64,000 nt of DNA from Chalara sp. BL73. Its lineage: Eukaryota; Ascomycota; Leotiomycetes; Helotiales. Location: contig CAKJVC010000073.1 of the NCBI GenBank assembly GCA_918026815.1, positions 1 to 64,000 on the forward strand, in the 5' to 3' direction. Position numbers and translations under genes: made by a program. Shown here piece after piece: positions 1 to 11,307 of this stretch. Each line of letters starts with the position of its first letter. The stretch's first letter is position 1. The notes under the pieces were generated by a model. It saw nothing but the letters and a program-made list of their open reading frames with translations. It was not told where the DNA came from and searched no databases.

Positions 1-35
1 TGTCTTTGGCTTTGTGTTCCATCCAGTAAGTGATG

Positions 36-1375
36 TCAGTCTGGAACCCAAGACGGCATGTCATCTAACCTTTCACCAGCAAGCAGAAAATCTAAGCCAT
101 CGTTCGTATGTTCAAGTAGATATATTGTGTTCTGAAGAAAGAGCTGAGACACTGGCAAAGCATAGTCTGGCTGGAGATATGGTAAAGTTGTCTTACTATA
201 AACTATCCCGAGCAAACCGTACACGTAATCATGAGGGTCTGTGGCTTTGAATTTGTTGCCTATTAGTTTCAATAACTCTAGCCACCTGGTGGCAAAGGGT
301 CGCGTGATGGGTGTGTCGGCGAAGGCTCGAGTCTCTCGAATCTCTATACCACTCAGAGATTCCCAAAGTTCTGTGGCACTATCATCTGGTCCAGAGATTC
401 CTATGCATTTGCCCTCGGATCCCCCGTAGATTGGCAAAATCGACTTACAGCAGAAGGTGCCAATAACGCAGAGTGTGATCCAGGGAATGTGGTGGAAGCC
501 ATACCATGCAGTAATCGGGCCGTTAGACAAAACAAATTCTTGAATAATCCAGATCCTTCGAAACCACGGCAGTAAGAGAATTGTCGCAACCACCTTCGCT
601 GCCGTTGATCGTTGTTCGAGTTCCCTTGAAACAGATGTTTGACGGCATCCTGTAGTTCTGCCTCAACACGACCAAATTGAGGAACCATGTTGTAAGTCCG
701 CTCTTGCAAGTTAAAGGTGTTTATTCGATCATCAAGCCGCCGAGATATATCTAACAGGAACTCGAACGCATTATCTACATCTGTGTCGGAAATATTGTTG
801 TAATCTCCTAGCCAGACATATAGGCACGATGCCGCGCTATATATATCTCGCATTCGGTGGACTTCGTGATTTCTCTCAGAAATGTTAAGCTGATTGATGC
901 AAATAGCATCGATCCAGAAATATACAGCATAGCCTCCTGTATCAGGTGAAATCTTATCATCCGCGGAACTAACGAAAGGACCTCTAACATCCTCATCTTC
1001 TATTGGGCCATTTGGACAGGTGCTTAACAACATCTGCAATTCAGACTGATTATTGGCCACAGATGGACGATTTTGGCGCCTCTGGAATACTCTGGCAATC
1101 GAAGCTAATAGTACCTGCATATGTTGCAAGAAGCTCTTCAAATTAGTGGTAACGGGGTATTGCATTCCCATAAGGTCGATGTTTGAAGTGATTTGCGGAT
1201 CACCCCAAACATATGAAACGGCGATGTACTTAGGAGCCGACTGTAATGAAACATGTTCGAGAGTGCATCGGACTGGATCTTCATAGTTCCCAGGGTAGAG
1301 CTTCATTAAGCGGATTTCGGAGGGATCGGACGATGAGAGCGCATGATGAGGTGAGGGACCGTGAAATGTATTCAT
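36..1375 (-). pseudogene. HET-domain protein, frameshifted and prematurely stopped
   Basis: A heterokaryon-incompatibility (HET) domain is readable from the ATG at 1375: YIAVSYVWGDPQ, then FWIDAICINQLN and a YVWLGDY block. A frameshift near 595-610 moves the downstream HET motif (LLPWFRRIWIIQEF) into another frame, which continues to MPSWVPD and a TGA at 36-38. HET proteins normally have a Trp directly after PSWVPD, so this TGA fits a TGG-to-TGA change. An in-frame ATG lies further upstream at 1462, but the sequence between the two ATGs does not look like HET protein. The original gene probably ran past the left edge. HET proteins trigger cell death on non-self recognition in filamentous fungi; this copy looks non-functional unless the frameshift is a sequencing error. 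Confidence 0.8.
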
Positions 1376-1462
1376 CACCCTAACACGACTACACGACTTA
1401 AACAGGTATCGACGTTCTTGAATGTATAACTTTCTAAGTAGATTGACGCTAAGTTCAAGCAT

Positions 1463-1971
1463 GAAGCAGCAATGCGAATAAAAGAAGCTGGAAATAGTTG
1501 TCCATTAAGAGCACATACTCCCGTGTCAGGCATTTTTTCGGAGATGAGGTAATTCAACATGGTTCGACCTTTTTATTGGGTCGCAGAAAGGAAGACAACG
1601 ATGCAAGACGGGTTAATCTATTGCTTTGATTATATTAACTGTGCGTGCGGCTTTTTATAAACGGAGACTATTTACGATTTGGGGTGTTGCCCTGCCGCTC
1701 TGGTATTGTAGTACAAGTGAATCATAGATTCGGCTAAACGCAGATCAGCACCGCAAGGAAATAGTATCACCACATACCCCTCATGTCCCGCTCAGCAATA
1801 TCATTTTACAACTCTGAGCACTTGTACCGTACAAATCAGGTAGCGGCGTAAGGGTGTGATATAGTTCCTTCGATACAGCAACCAAATAGGATGAGGGGTC
1901 TTTAACAGCCCAAGTAGGGGGTGGCCCAAAAGGCGGGTGGGGACTTAATACGAGTTATTCAACTGCATTAT
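1463..1971. other. Intergenic, no gene seen
   Basis: Stop-rich sequence in all frames between the HET pseudogene and the end of the dehydrogenase. I see no repeat, RNA gene or convincing regulatory site. Confidence 0.5.
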
Positions 1972-3317
1972 CTAGTCATGCTTATCCCAATCAACTAGCG
2001 CATCTGACCCAACTTTATCCTTAATTATACGTTCACTCAATTCCCACAGAGCCGCACCGAGTGTAGGGTCGGAGGCTTGGCTGGACTCTTTCCCTGGTTT
2101 TCCCTGGTTTTCCCTAAGACAATATTAGTTGTGAAAATACAGCACATTAACAGCTACCAGGCTATAACGATGTCTCCGACAGCTTGAAGACTTCAGCGTG
2201 CTAAGAACGTACCGGGTCGATGAAGTAGAAACCGTTCCATTCTTTCTCTTCAATTTCTGGACTTGTTGCAGCATACCTATACATATATCACGTTAGTAGT
2301 GTGTCTACAGCATAGCCACTTTGTCAAGTGCTAGAGGAGACGAAAAGCGACTTACAGCGCACTATATGAGCCCTGCTCAACGTCCCGACCTCCAGCCAGC
2401 ATAATAGAAGTAATTATCTTCTCGAACAGGCCGGGATACGCGTCCTTCCATTGCTGTTGCATGGCCGTGTTCACCTGTCAAATGTGAGCGCGTTTCTGTA
2501 GAGCGTGGGCAAAACATACAGCGCCAGGATGGACAGAGAGCGCATAAATGTTATCGCCGTTCCTCTCGATAACACGTTTGACTATGCCATATTTGACGCC
2601 TAGGATAATTGCCAGCTTTGTCCTTGCATACAGTTCAGTGTTGCCAACATTAGGGTTGTTGATTTCTTCAAGGGACCCAAAGTGAACAACTGACGGCGCC
2701 CCCTGTGCATTTCAGAAGCCTCAAATACGATACGGGGGCAGGCGTATTTGGTAGTTGGGACGTTTTTCGGAGAAGAGGATAAAGGAGGTTTACGGCATAG
2801 AAGTGGCCGAGCCAGTTCACTCCAAAGTGCCTGTCAATGCCATCGGCGTCCTCTCCATATTGATTTGCGTTGATACCAGCACTGAGAATGAGCTTTTGAC
2901 GGACGTCAGTCAATTTGATCACAGTAATTCATTTGGTTGCATGAGCACACGTACCAGGTCTAACCGTTCTTCTCTTTGGCAAGATCAGTAAACACATCTC
3001 TCACGTTCTTGAGTGATCCGAGGTCGCAAGGCAGCCACTCAATCTGTGCATTTTCTCCCACATCCTGCTTGATTTTCGAGATGGCATCGTTTCCTTGGTC
3101 TTCTTTGCGATTGATCATGATAACACGTGCCTTCTCTTGGACGAATGCTCGCGCAATCTCAAAACTGGCCTAATATTAATATCTCAGCTCCTCATAGCAG
3201 TCTATGGCAATCTACTTGCCCTATGCCGAAAGCTCCGCCTGTAATGACAGCGACTCGGCCACTAAGATCGTGGATATCCTTCTCAGGCCCTACGACGGGT
3301 TGAAGGATGGACTGCAT
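1972..3317 (-). pseudogene. Short-chain dehydrogenase/reductase (retinol-dehydrogenase-like), decayed
   Basis: A spliced SDR gene begins at the ATG at 3317 (MQSILQPVVG). The Rossmann motif GGAFGIG is split by a probable GC-AG intron (3165-3219, donor GCAAGT). It continues with a CDLGSL block, LSAGI, the catalytic YARTK (YxxxK) and SVHPGA, and ends at a TAG at 1972-1974 after DWDKHD. Further introns fall near 2476-2521 and 2278-2355. At least three single-base losses break the frame: one T in the GGTTAG after KEKNG near 2957, one base in the C run after the PAP near 2727, and one base in the G run near 2700. A 10-bp tandem duplication (2091-2110) sits exactly at the last splice acceptor. The family oxidises or reduces small lipid or secondary-metabolite substrates with NAD(P). 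It is dead unless the homopolymer losses are sequencing errors. Confidence 0.75.
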
Positions 3318-3539
3318 AGTGAAGAATATCTCGTTATTATGGGAAGTGTGATCTGTTGGGGATATGCTCGCAAGGCTCTGTCATAAGGTGTTATGGTTCG
3401 TATTGGATCAAAGTTGTGGTCAAAACTGCCTGAGAAACATTGCGCATTTGGCTTCTATCGGTTCATTGACAGCAATTGAAACGTCATTCCTCCAACGTCA
3501 GGATGACGTACGTCGATCCGAGGATGTGGGAATTTGTCT

Positions 3540-3665
3540 TGTTTTGTTAAGGTGTAGTGGTGTCCGACCGTTCGTATCTTTGGTGTTCACGTCGACGCAG
3601 TCATTGGCAAGCAGCAGCTCCACAACGGCCTCTTTCCCCCACCACCCCATCGCTACGACCGCCAC
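3540..3665 (-). pseudogene. Ankyrin-repeat fragment
   Basis: One and a half ankyrin units are readable (KEAVVELLLANDCVDV then NTKDTNGRTPLHL). No start, no continuing repeat and no domain on either side. It is a scrap of a larger ankyrin protein, bounded by a copia fragment on one side and stop-rich sequence on the other. Confidence 0.55.
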
Positions 3666-3725
3666 TGTTCCTGAAGGTGTACGGATCTTCAATTCGAGGT
3701 TCGTCGATGGGATCTCTCGGGTCAA
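3664..3725 (+). mobile_element. Ty1/copia reverse-transcriptase scrap
   Basis: About 17 codons read VPEGVRIFNSRFVDGIS. The copia element at 15146-16422 has VPQGTRIFNSRFVDEI at the equivalent place, so this is the start of the same RT region. It is fused to the ankyrin fragment and to a dispersed repeat. Confidence 0.55.
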
Positions 3726-3922
3726 GTGAGTGCAGTGCACAAGACGGGCATTGCCTTATCCAACAATAGTGACAAGAATTGCCAGGATGGCTAAAGGGCA
3801 TTCGTGGAACAATTCCTTTTCTTTTTTTTACGGTTAATATCTGGGATCAGTGAAAGCAGTCGTATGGTGATGAGGTCGACTTTTTGATACTACACTGGTA
3901 TTAGTATGAGATATCTCGTAGA
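3721..3922 (-). repeat. Dispersed repeat, inverted copy of 57943-58205
   Basis: The segment from the GCACAAGACGGGCATTGCC block through a T run to TTAGTATGAGATAT matches 57943-58205 on the other strand. The far copy is longer by a few internal indels. In that copy the sequence encodes the end of a cysteine-rich exon; here the exon is truncated and frameshifted. Confidence 0.7.
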
Positions 3923-4397
3923 GCACTAACGTCTGTCCCTGCGTCCCGAGACGCACCTTGTCATGAGATGGATCTATAGTTTTTGTTGTATCACTTCCTG
4001 TGATACTTTAACTAGTTAACTATGATTTAACCCGTAATTAATGCTCATTGAGGTTGGTGGATAAGTTTTTGTAACTAGGAAGCAAATATAGTTATTCAAG
4101 GATTAGGAGATAGGTCGTGGCGAGCTGGGCTCACTTGCATTGGAAGGCATGTGATTTGTTTCAATCACCAACAATCATTTGACGAAAAGTGAATGCGAGA
4201 AAGACGCAATGGGACACACTAATGCGCAGATTTAACTTATCCGTATCACCAACAATAAGGAAACCATAGTGACTAACTAACTAGTTAACTAGTTAACGTT
4301 AAGCCCAGTAGGTACCGGCTCGAGCAATTACAAGTTATCAGAAATAAGAAGTAACTAGTTGTCACTCAACGAGAGTGATACAAACACAAAACTGACA
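3923..4397. other. Intergenic, no gene seen
   Basis: AT-rich sequence with short TAACTAGTTAACTAGTTAAC-type near-palindromes around 4275-4300. No coding signal was found. Confidence 0.45.
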
Positions 4398-5343
4398 TTA
4401 AAAAGGAGGATCCTCCATCCGAATTTCTTTCAGAACTTGATATACCTCTTCACTAACGTCCCTCCAACCTTCTTGACCTTTCGTGGCCTGACCAAACATT
4501 GACATCGGGATTATTTTAAATCGATGACCTGCCCATACGCCTTGTGTAAAGTTGTCACCATTATAACCCATAGAGGTGGATGGATCTTGGGACCAACAAA
4601 TATGGGACATTGCTGCGTCTCCAAGACTCCATCTTAGGTCTCCGTTCCCCACCAACTCTTTCCCGCTGTCGCATACGCCCAACACATACTCTCGACTAGT
4701 CAAGTTAAGTAAGGCATGTTGTTGGCCTGAAGGAAAAGACTCTTCAAAAAGTCGAGAGTATGCTGTTTGAAATGCGGTTGCTTTGCTAAAGTCAGACTTT
4801 AAGCACTCCAACAGCTGTTTAGCGCAATCGTTAAGCGATATCACCACTTTGTACCTTCTGTCGTATATGGTTTCTGATTCGGACTCATATCCAGGCGGGG
4901 AGGTGTCGGAGTACTCTCCAACACAAATAATTCTTTCATTTGCCCAAGTTCCAAGGAGATTATCGAAAAGCATCTCTACTAGGACTGCCATATCGCGCTG
5001 GCAAAGGTAATTTCCGATAAAAGGATAGTTTAGAGTTTTGAAATACACTTTTTCAAGTAGCGATGAATATATGTCCCCGTCACGATTATCGCTATGTTCA
5101 GATAGATAAGCTCGAAGTTTCGACTGTAGTTGGCTAGTGTCTTTAATCCTAAAATTGGTTTATATCATGCAAATTCATCTAAAAGTGGTGGTGACCTTAC
5201 TGCTTGGCTATTGGCTCCATCAATTGCTGTTGCAAATAATAGCCTGCAAGTCCATTTGGTAAGATGCACCTTAGCTTATCTGCAACAACAGTAGTCAGTT
5301 GCTGCCCTCGGTCCGGACAAACGACCTGCCAACATTGACCCAT
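4398..5343 (-). CDS. Uncharacterised two-exon protein, about 297 residues
   Basis: Two exons (5201-5343 and 4398-5148) join in frame over a 52-nt intron with donor GTAAGG and acceptor TTTTAG. I take the ATG at 5343 as the start because its context is GCCATGG; the open frame extends further upstream but only to a TTG. No premature stop and no frameshift. I recognise no domain. Visible features are a Gln-rich stretch (YYLQQQLMEP) near residue 40, an aromatic block HICWSQDPSTSMGYNGDNF near residue 230 and a charged C-terminus (EEVYQVLKEIRMEDPPF). There is no signal peptide or membrane segment. The intact frame suggests a gene still in use. Confidence 0.65.
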
Positions 5344-5379
5344 GGCTTCACTAATTAGCTGGGGCGGCCAAAGGGACAA

Positions 5380-6072
5380 ATAGTGTTGAGGAGGGTGTGG
5401 CCGATGAAGATAACAGTTGGATATCCTGAACGCAGTGGCGAATATAGAGTAGAGAAAATAGAAATGGAAGGGAACTGGAAAGTGAGGCAGCCGACTAGTT
5501 ATAAGCAGAGCCGTTTTTGGACCCCACTACTAGGCAGCCTTTTTCTAGATCTTGACTCTAACGTTGTAAAGGGCCCTCCCTAGGTTTCGCCACAGTGGCC
5601 TTTTTCCTCCTTAAGGGTTGTGAGTCACGCATGTACCTACCATTCCCACGTCTGCCCCAATAGTTAATCGAGAAATGGATTGTGTGATCGTAGCCGCTTT
5701 CGCTTCGTAGGTGCCTATGCGTATTTGGACCCAGTTTTTGAGAGAAAGATTAAACACGAAGCCACTTGCGAATGGAAACCACTTAGTTACCTCCTGCGCT
5801 AACGTTGCCCTTGAAGGCAATGCCTATGCGTCCTAGATTACACCCGGGCTGTAGCCACTGTTTGCAATCTGGTTATCGCCTTTCTGTGGAGGATGTTACT
5901 ATTGAATCATAAACGATAAGCAGGGACGTGTAAATTCTGTCGATACTGGATATTCGCCATCAGTAATGAGTGTGTACAGCTGGCAACGGAATCTGATATC
6001 GGAATACTAACATGGAGCTGAGGCTTCCGATATACCCAGCCCAAAAGTGCAAAGAGAGTTCATTTCTGCTTG
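5380..6072. other. Intergenic, no gene seen
   Basis: No recognisable coding or repeat structure. A 69-codon open frame at 5611-5820 (-) has no features that support it. Confidence 0.4.
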
Positions 6073-6135
6073 GTGTAGATTTTGGCCTTCGCTAGGCGTG
6101 CTAGCGTTTCGTCGATCAAAGGGAGCGGGTGTTGA
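6073..6135 (-). mobile_element. Ty3/gypsy reverse-transcriptase scrap
   Basis: Read on the minus strand, about 18 codons give PLPLIDETLARLAKAKI. The gypsy element at 28265-32491 has PLIDETLARLSKAKVF at the same place. The fragment abuts the 5' end of the next coding remnant. Confidence 0.55.
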
Positions 6136-6955
6136 TCGAAACAAGGGCCGATTACCTACGAAGTACTGCGTCGAATGACTGTTTATTTGGGCACTATGCT
6201 GTCATTCAGGTAAACTACGACGGTTCACGATTGACACCGGAGCAGAGACGCGCCCTTTTCAAGAGTTATTGGGCCATGCACTTGAAACTGATCGGTCTAC
6301 GATCACCGCAATACTACGCGCAATACTACGGGGAAAAATCGAAATGCCAGTCTGTTTCGGAAATCGCTTGGCCGGGGACGGTAATCCCAGTCTGGATCAG
6401 GTGGCAATATGTCCAGGCCTTCTTCTTGCAAGGGTGTAGGGCTTTTCCATTCCATGCGAGGATGGCGGAACTTACGGAGCTCGAAATATTCAGAATCGTC
6501 GAGAGATGATGGATCGGTGGGCCGCAGTCGAATCCGGCGTGGAATTAATGCCTTTGCCCGACTCGCATTTGTTGAGGGATATGGGGCGCAGTCCGTGCGG
6601 CACACTCTTCCCTTGGTACCTGGTCAAGGGGCTCATGACATTGCGCGAACATGCCAACGATCAAGGGGACATATCATACGGTGAAGAGTATGACAGCGCA
6701 ATGGTCAAAAGAGAGGAGGCAATCAATCGGTGGAAAGGGAGAAACCCAGACTCGATATTGGCAGATGACCTGCTTTCCATCTACAAGACTTGGCCTGCAG
6801 ATTTGATGGACGAGCTGGATGAAATAGACCGGGAGGCGATCCGATGCGGAAGGAGGAAGTACGTAGCCATTCTCAGAGAGACGGAACCGAAGATGCAGAC
6901 GCTGGTTACATTCTGGAGAGATTTTGGGCTTGTTACTGTATCAAACTTTACATAA
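6136..6955 (+). pseudogene. Uncharacterised protein remnant, 5'-truncated and frameshifted
   Basis: Two overlapping frames read as one protein-like sequence. The first (to 6509) contains LTPEQRRALFKSYWAMHLKL. The second (6506-6955) contains PCGTLFPWYLVKGLMTLRE and ends VTVSNFT before TAA. A one-base shift near 6500 separates them. The 5' end runs straight into a gypsy RT scrap, so the true start is gone. I recognise no domain; its composition, with charged helices and many Trp and Tyr, is that of a soluble globular protein. Confidence 0.45.
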
Positions 6956-8160
6956 CCGCTAATCAACGACATGTGAGTCACTGGCAGCATTTCTAGGACA
7001 CCCCAATTATGAAAACGCTCCATCACTCTGCATTCTAGTATAGTAATGATATCTTGAAGGTTGCTTTCGCGCTGCCTGAAGCGGACTGGCAAGTATCCCT
7101 CCGGTGGACGCAGGATTCGTGTAAAAGGAGTTTCACTATATCCAACCGGCCCTTATAGCACGCTTCTTGCAAAGGGCTACCAAACGTCATGTCCAGCAAG
7201 TCGCAAATCGGGGTTCTACTTTTAATAGAAGGCATGCAATTTTGTCGTATCCGAAGGCGATCGCTATCTGAAACAGACTCATGTGATGCTGAGAATTCAG
7301 CTCACTCTCGTCTCCAAGTACTACTTTCGCATCATTCTCAAGCAGCAAGCGCACGATCCTTTCCTCGCCACCGACAACAGCGGCTCGGAGTGGGGGACCC
7401 GAATATGCCTCCCGTACTGTTTACTGATTGGGAGGCGCCAGCCGCCTATAAGGTTGGAGAGAAGATCTTCGAAGTACTCGGAAGCGCGCTGCAGCTCGTT
7501 ACTGCAGCGAAAGCAATTCGCGAGTGCCTCGATGGCAAGTGCTGCATTCGGATGTGCCTTACCCTGAGCACGGACTGGAATGCATATTCGGACCATATTC
7601 TCGAAGCTTGCTATGTCATCTTCATCTGATTCAGAAGATATAGGAGTCTTTTTTGGAATCCTCCGGTATTTTCAAAGAGTCGTCAGTTGCTGTATCAAGC
7701 AAAGACAGAAGCTGCGCTACCTGTATATTGTCAACAACACATAGAGCCTCTCACCCATAGATGGCCGCCTCAGCCGCCATACTGAATTTATCTCCAGCTA
7801 GATCCGCTTTCCCCTCTTCGTGTGTATAATGTGCGGCGATAGGTATTCCTGAATTTACAACGATGAAATCTCCAATTTTCTCGGCAACCTCAGCGGGTTG
7901 CTCCTTGCCGTTATTTCCGTTACGCCTCAAAGCTCGAGCCTTTCCGACTGTCCTCTATAAATCGTAAGCAAAGGCTAGATTAACGTCTACCGGCGTGGAG
8001 GTGGTTGATTGGCATCTCGCTCTTGAGGCGACATATTTCTAACGAGCCATTTCTGAATCTCTATCTATCCTCCTGCTTGAAGGGCTGCTAAAGGTAAACG
8101 AGGAGTAATCTCATCCGATAAGCGCTCTAGAGCATGCACGACCGCCCTGCTTGAAAAAGA
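6956..8160 (-). pseudogene. Ankyrin-repeat protein remnant
   Basis: Several ankyrin units are readable in shifting frames: an N-terminal LAALQAGG unit near 8085, VGGEERIVRLLLENDAKVV near 7350, IAFGYDKIACLLLKV near 7240 and SPLQEACYKGRLDIVKLLLH near 7170. A plausible intron (GTGAGA to TACAG, near 7722-7757) links two parts. In-frame stops and at least one frameshift near 7190-7210 break it. Ankyrin proteins mediate protein contacts; the domain paired with these repeats is not visible. Confidence 0.6.
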
Positions 8161-8635
8161 AATCTGGTAACTAGTTACGGCCAGTCGCGCATTACCGTTT
8201 CCGATACACTTAATAGTTATTCTACGTCGTCATCACACATTGCTCCAGCGATGCCAATTAAATAGATGGTCACAGTTTAGCAGGGGGTTTCCGCTAAAAT
8301 GATGATCAATAGCGCCAATGAAACGATCAATAGTATAATCAACTACGGTAGTTATCTTGCTATAGGCTAGTTTCTTTAGGGAGAAATAGCTAAACAAAAA
8401 CTTTATAACTAGATTTAGAAACGATAGACTTGAGATGGTTGACTTGTAAATTTGTCTCGCCACAAGGTGCGTCCCGCTACGCAGAGACAGACTATTGCCA
8501 GAAAGAGGCGTAGTAGCTATTAAACAGAGTACCTATGTGCGCCTTTTGCACAAGAGCTCAGACACCGCAAAGCAGTAGCGCCCAAACGCAAAATGAGCAG
8601 GGAACTGACCAGAGAGTACCGCCGTCAGACACATA
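8161..8635. other. AT-rich intergenic sequence
   Basis: Contains a 76-codon minus-strand open frame (8233-8463) rich in Phe, Leu and Lys with no motif. The text GGTGCGTCCCGCTACGCAGAGACAG near 8465 resembles GGTGCGTTTCGCTACACAGGGACAG near 53601, so this may be an eroded dispersed repeat. Confidence 0.4.
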
Positions 8636-9142
8636 CTAATTCTGTGCTGGGTAGTCATGACCTTGAGGGATACTGTGGTTATTCACGCTCATAAATTTCT
8701 GCTCAGCGACCATTCCAGGATTGGCCTGATACCCTTGAGGTGTGACGTTTATGTAGTCGAGCTCTTTAGATGTTTGAATCAATTCGCAGCATGAGCAACA
8801 AAGCGATGCACAGCACGTGCCACATGCCGAACCTTCGAGGTCTACTTCCCGTTCGTTTCAAGTTGCTGTTAAATGGGAAAGCCTTTGGGACTTACTCATC
8901 TTCTCCTGCATGTCTCTTCTAGTAAAGCACTGAAGAATCCATCCCCACCCACCAACTGCTAACAGCCCGCACCAAGCCGCACACCAGCCATTGCAAGTGT
9001 TATATCCGTCATCTGTCCCACGTTCAACACGGTAGTGGTTCCTTCCATAAACAATGCATGGACAGCAACAAGCCTTAAAGCAAAGTGGGACTGGCGTCCA
9101 GCATGAAAAGAGTGAGTTTTGGTATTTCTGTGCCCTAGCCAT
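8636..9142 (-). CDS. PLAC8-family cysteine-rich protein, 150 residues
   Basis: Exon 1 (8896-9142) starts at ATG in MARAQKYQNSLF. Exon 2 (8636-8841) follows a 54-nt intron with donor GTAAGT and acceptor TAG; the join is in frame (453 nt, 151 codons). The protein has the PLAC8 hallmark: an aromatic LFSCW, then FKACCCPCIVYGRN, a Cys/Trp-rich hydrophobic core (WCAAWCGLLAVGGWGWILQC) and, after the intron, ACGTCCASLCCSCCELIQ. PLAC8 proteins are small membrane-associated proteins, linked in fungi and plants to metal handling and cell size; the role here is unknown. The frame has no lesions, so it is probably functional. Confidence 0.85.
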
Positions 9143-9774
9143 TGCAAATTGTGTAAGATAATTATATGTGTGCGTAATATATAGTTTGGGAGACGACCAG
9201 AGCCAAGAGTGGAGATGGCCAGTTCTAGATTGCTACCAGCCAAATGCGGCCCCTAGATAGGAAAAGGAAGCAAGAAATAGATATACGCCAAATAGCAGCT
9301 GCCTCTCCGGTTAACATCGACGACTCAGTTGCAATCTACAAAATTGAACGTCAGCCAAACGTATGATAGTTGTCAGGATAGCGATAATGAAAGTATAGCT
9401 TCTGTAAGAACGGTTGCTTCCGAAACGTCTACAGTAGATTTGAATTTACCTAAAGTTAAATATTGGAGCAAGCAAGAAGCTGAAAAGCGAGCGGACTTAC
9501 CTTTGATTTGGAGAGACATTTGTAATCGGTCATGCAAAAGAGCACGAGAAGTGTGAATTGCTCGTAGTGAACTCACACGGTCCTTTGGGGCAGCTAGAGC
9601 TTTCTGGAGAAGGGCAAGCTTGAGTTTTCTCCTCTGTTAGACTTACAAGCATACTTCTGATATTAATCCATCACTATTGCAACCATAGCCCTCGTCAGTG
9701 TTCTCACCTGTACAAATAGGAAACATAAAAAAGCTAAAATTAGCTTATCCCAATCCGTTTCTTGAGAGACAGCC
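9143..9774. other. No supported gene
   Basis: A 75-codon plus-strand frame (9329-9556) is Ser/Thr/Asp-rich at its N-terminal half and has no recognisable domain. It may be leftover from the hAT fragment that follows on the same strand. Confidence 0.35.
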
Positions 9775-10108
9775 GTTTCTGGACTTTTGCGAATTCCTAG
9801 TGGCGAAGTCGGGCCATATTACAGTTCCTCAATAACGACGTTACGGCCTGGCTTCCAGCTTCTCCTCATACTCTGAAAAAATGGGTTGATCGTACTCTAG
9901 ATGATCAAAGCGAAGTTCAATTAAAAAGAATCGCTCGTTGTCAATCAAAAATTCATATTACAACTGATGCGTGGTCGTCACCTAACGGCATACCTACTTT
10001 GGTCATTATTTGCTATGGTATCTTCGACAACAAATACGACCGCATTCTTCTTAGTTTGGATGAGATAATTGGTGCTCATACAGGCCAGAATCTTGATAAC
10101 GTTACAAG
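9775..10108 (+). mobile_element. hAT transposase fragment (N-terminal half of the catalytic domain)
   Basis: The plus strand reads SKIHITTDAWSSPNGIP, then VIICYGIFDN and EIIGAHTGQNLDNV. This is the hAT block around the first catalytic Asp (TDAW) and the GxHxGxN motif. A one-base insertion near 9834 shifts the frame just upstream. The fragment ends abruptly at 10108, where gypsy-type sequence begins. Confidence 0.75.
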
Positions 10109-10484
10109 GTAATTATTTGCTTTACAACGAACTTTACTGGCGCAGAGAACGGCCAAGTGCTAAGCTCGATTCTCAAATGGAGGGTCCTTGGCCTATTATT
10201 GCTCAGGAAGGCCACTCTTTTCGGCTTCCGAGCTCTATGAAAATACACCCTGTGTCCTCAGCTGATCGCTTGCGTAATGCAAAAGATGCTCCTTTGCCAG
10301 GACAAATGGAAAACAGCTTTTCGGACTCGCTACGGGCACTTCGAATTCCTAGTAGTGCCTATGGGTCTTACAAATGCACCTGCTACGTTCCAGGCTTACA
10401 TTAACAAAGCTCTCCGAGGTTTAGTTGATGATTTTTGTATTTTGTCTATTTAGACGATATTCTTATTTTCTCAAAACATCAGGG
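10109..10484 (+). mobile_element. Scrambled gypsy fragments: integrase tail joined to RT
   Basis: The first part reads RERPSAKLDSQMEGPWPI, GHSFRLP and KDAPLPGQ, the tail of a gypsy integrase. It is followed, one frame over, by RT sequence [20 protein letters not shown] and, after a further shift, YLDDILIFS. In an intact gypsy element RT precedes integrase, so the order is reversed. The segment ends inside the next HET gene. Confidence 0.65.
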
Positions 10485-11307
10485 TTTCAGTAGAATTCGC
10501 TTCGTTGGGGACCTTTTGGAGGGTACTGTCAAGCACAAGAACTTTGTCTGCCTCCTCGTATGTTCTTTTTAATCCAATAATGGCCGCCTTCCTTTCCTGC
10601 GGTTCCAGAGGGACACATATTGTATCAATCCAGAAGGGAACAGGTCTGTCGTTGGGCTCGTACAAGTCGTCTACAAGCATTTGAAGCCTTCGCATTTGAC
10701 AAAACGGTAAAGAGTTTCGTTTATGATTTCCTAACCCATCAGACCAAACGTGAGATATTGCCACGTACCGTGTCTGTGGCCCTACGTGATGCACCTCGAT
10801 GTCGCCAGAGGCATTTTCATCTCGACACCCAAAAATAGTAAGACTGGGAGTTTTTTGCTCCAATATTACCCGCCTTACTTGTTGAACGACTTTGTCTTCC
10901 ACGGCATCTTCACAAACACAAGATGACCGTACGTGCTTGGTCCGATAGGTTCCTTCCTCGATATGATCCGCTAGACAGCATTCCCATGTGCATGAGTCAT
11001 GGTTTTTGTCGATATAAGTTCGGTCAAGCAAACTGAAGTAATATGAACACATGTTAATGTGTATATACTTGTCCTCGATCCTGTTTATCTCGTACCGGCA
11101 CCATCCAGCATCTAGCATCCATTCGTCAAGAAACCAACATCTAGTCCAAATAAATGGTCTGGGAATCTCAACCCCATAACAATGGTATCGGCCATACGAT
11201 AAAGATTCTCCTAAGACAATTATACATTGATCTTGTGGGTCATACTTCAAAGCATTAGGTAGTGTGTCGCCAATCTTCAGCCACGCATAACCAATGACGC
11301 TATTCAT
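10485..11307 (-). pseudogene. HET-domain protein, 3'-truncated by retrotransposon sequence
   Basis: From the ATG at 11307, about 270 codons stay open. An N-terminal Cys/Trp-rich region is followed by the HET core: RYVAISHVWSDGLGNH, then PVPFWIDTICVPLEP and EADKVLVLD. At about 10480 the HET frame runs out exactly where the RT fragment above begins, so the C-terminal part of the HET domain (the W-x-x-R-x-W region) is missing. The remaining reading frame is otherwise clean, implying a relatively recent break. Further coding sequence may lie upstream, because an open frame with basic residues (11332-11541) sits just before it. Confidence 0.75.

Noticed and set aside
5344..5379. A longer N-terminus for the 4398-5343 gene
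   Set aside because: The extended frame begins with TTG, not ATG, and the ATG at 5343 has a strong GCCATGG context.
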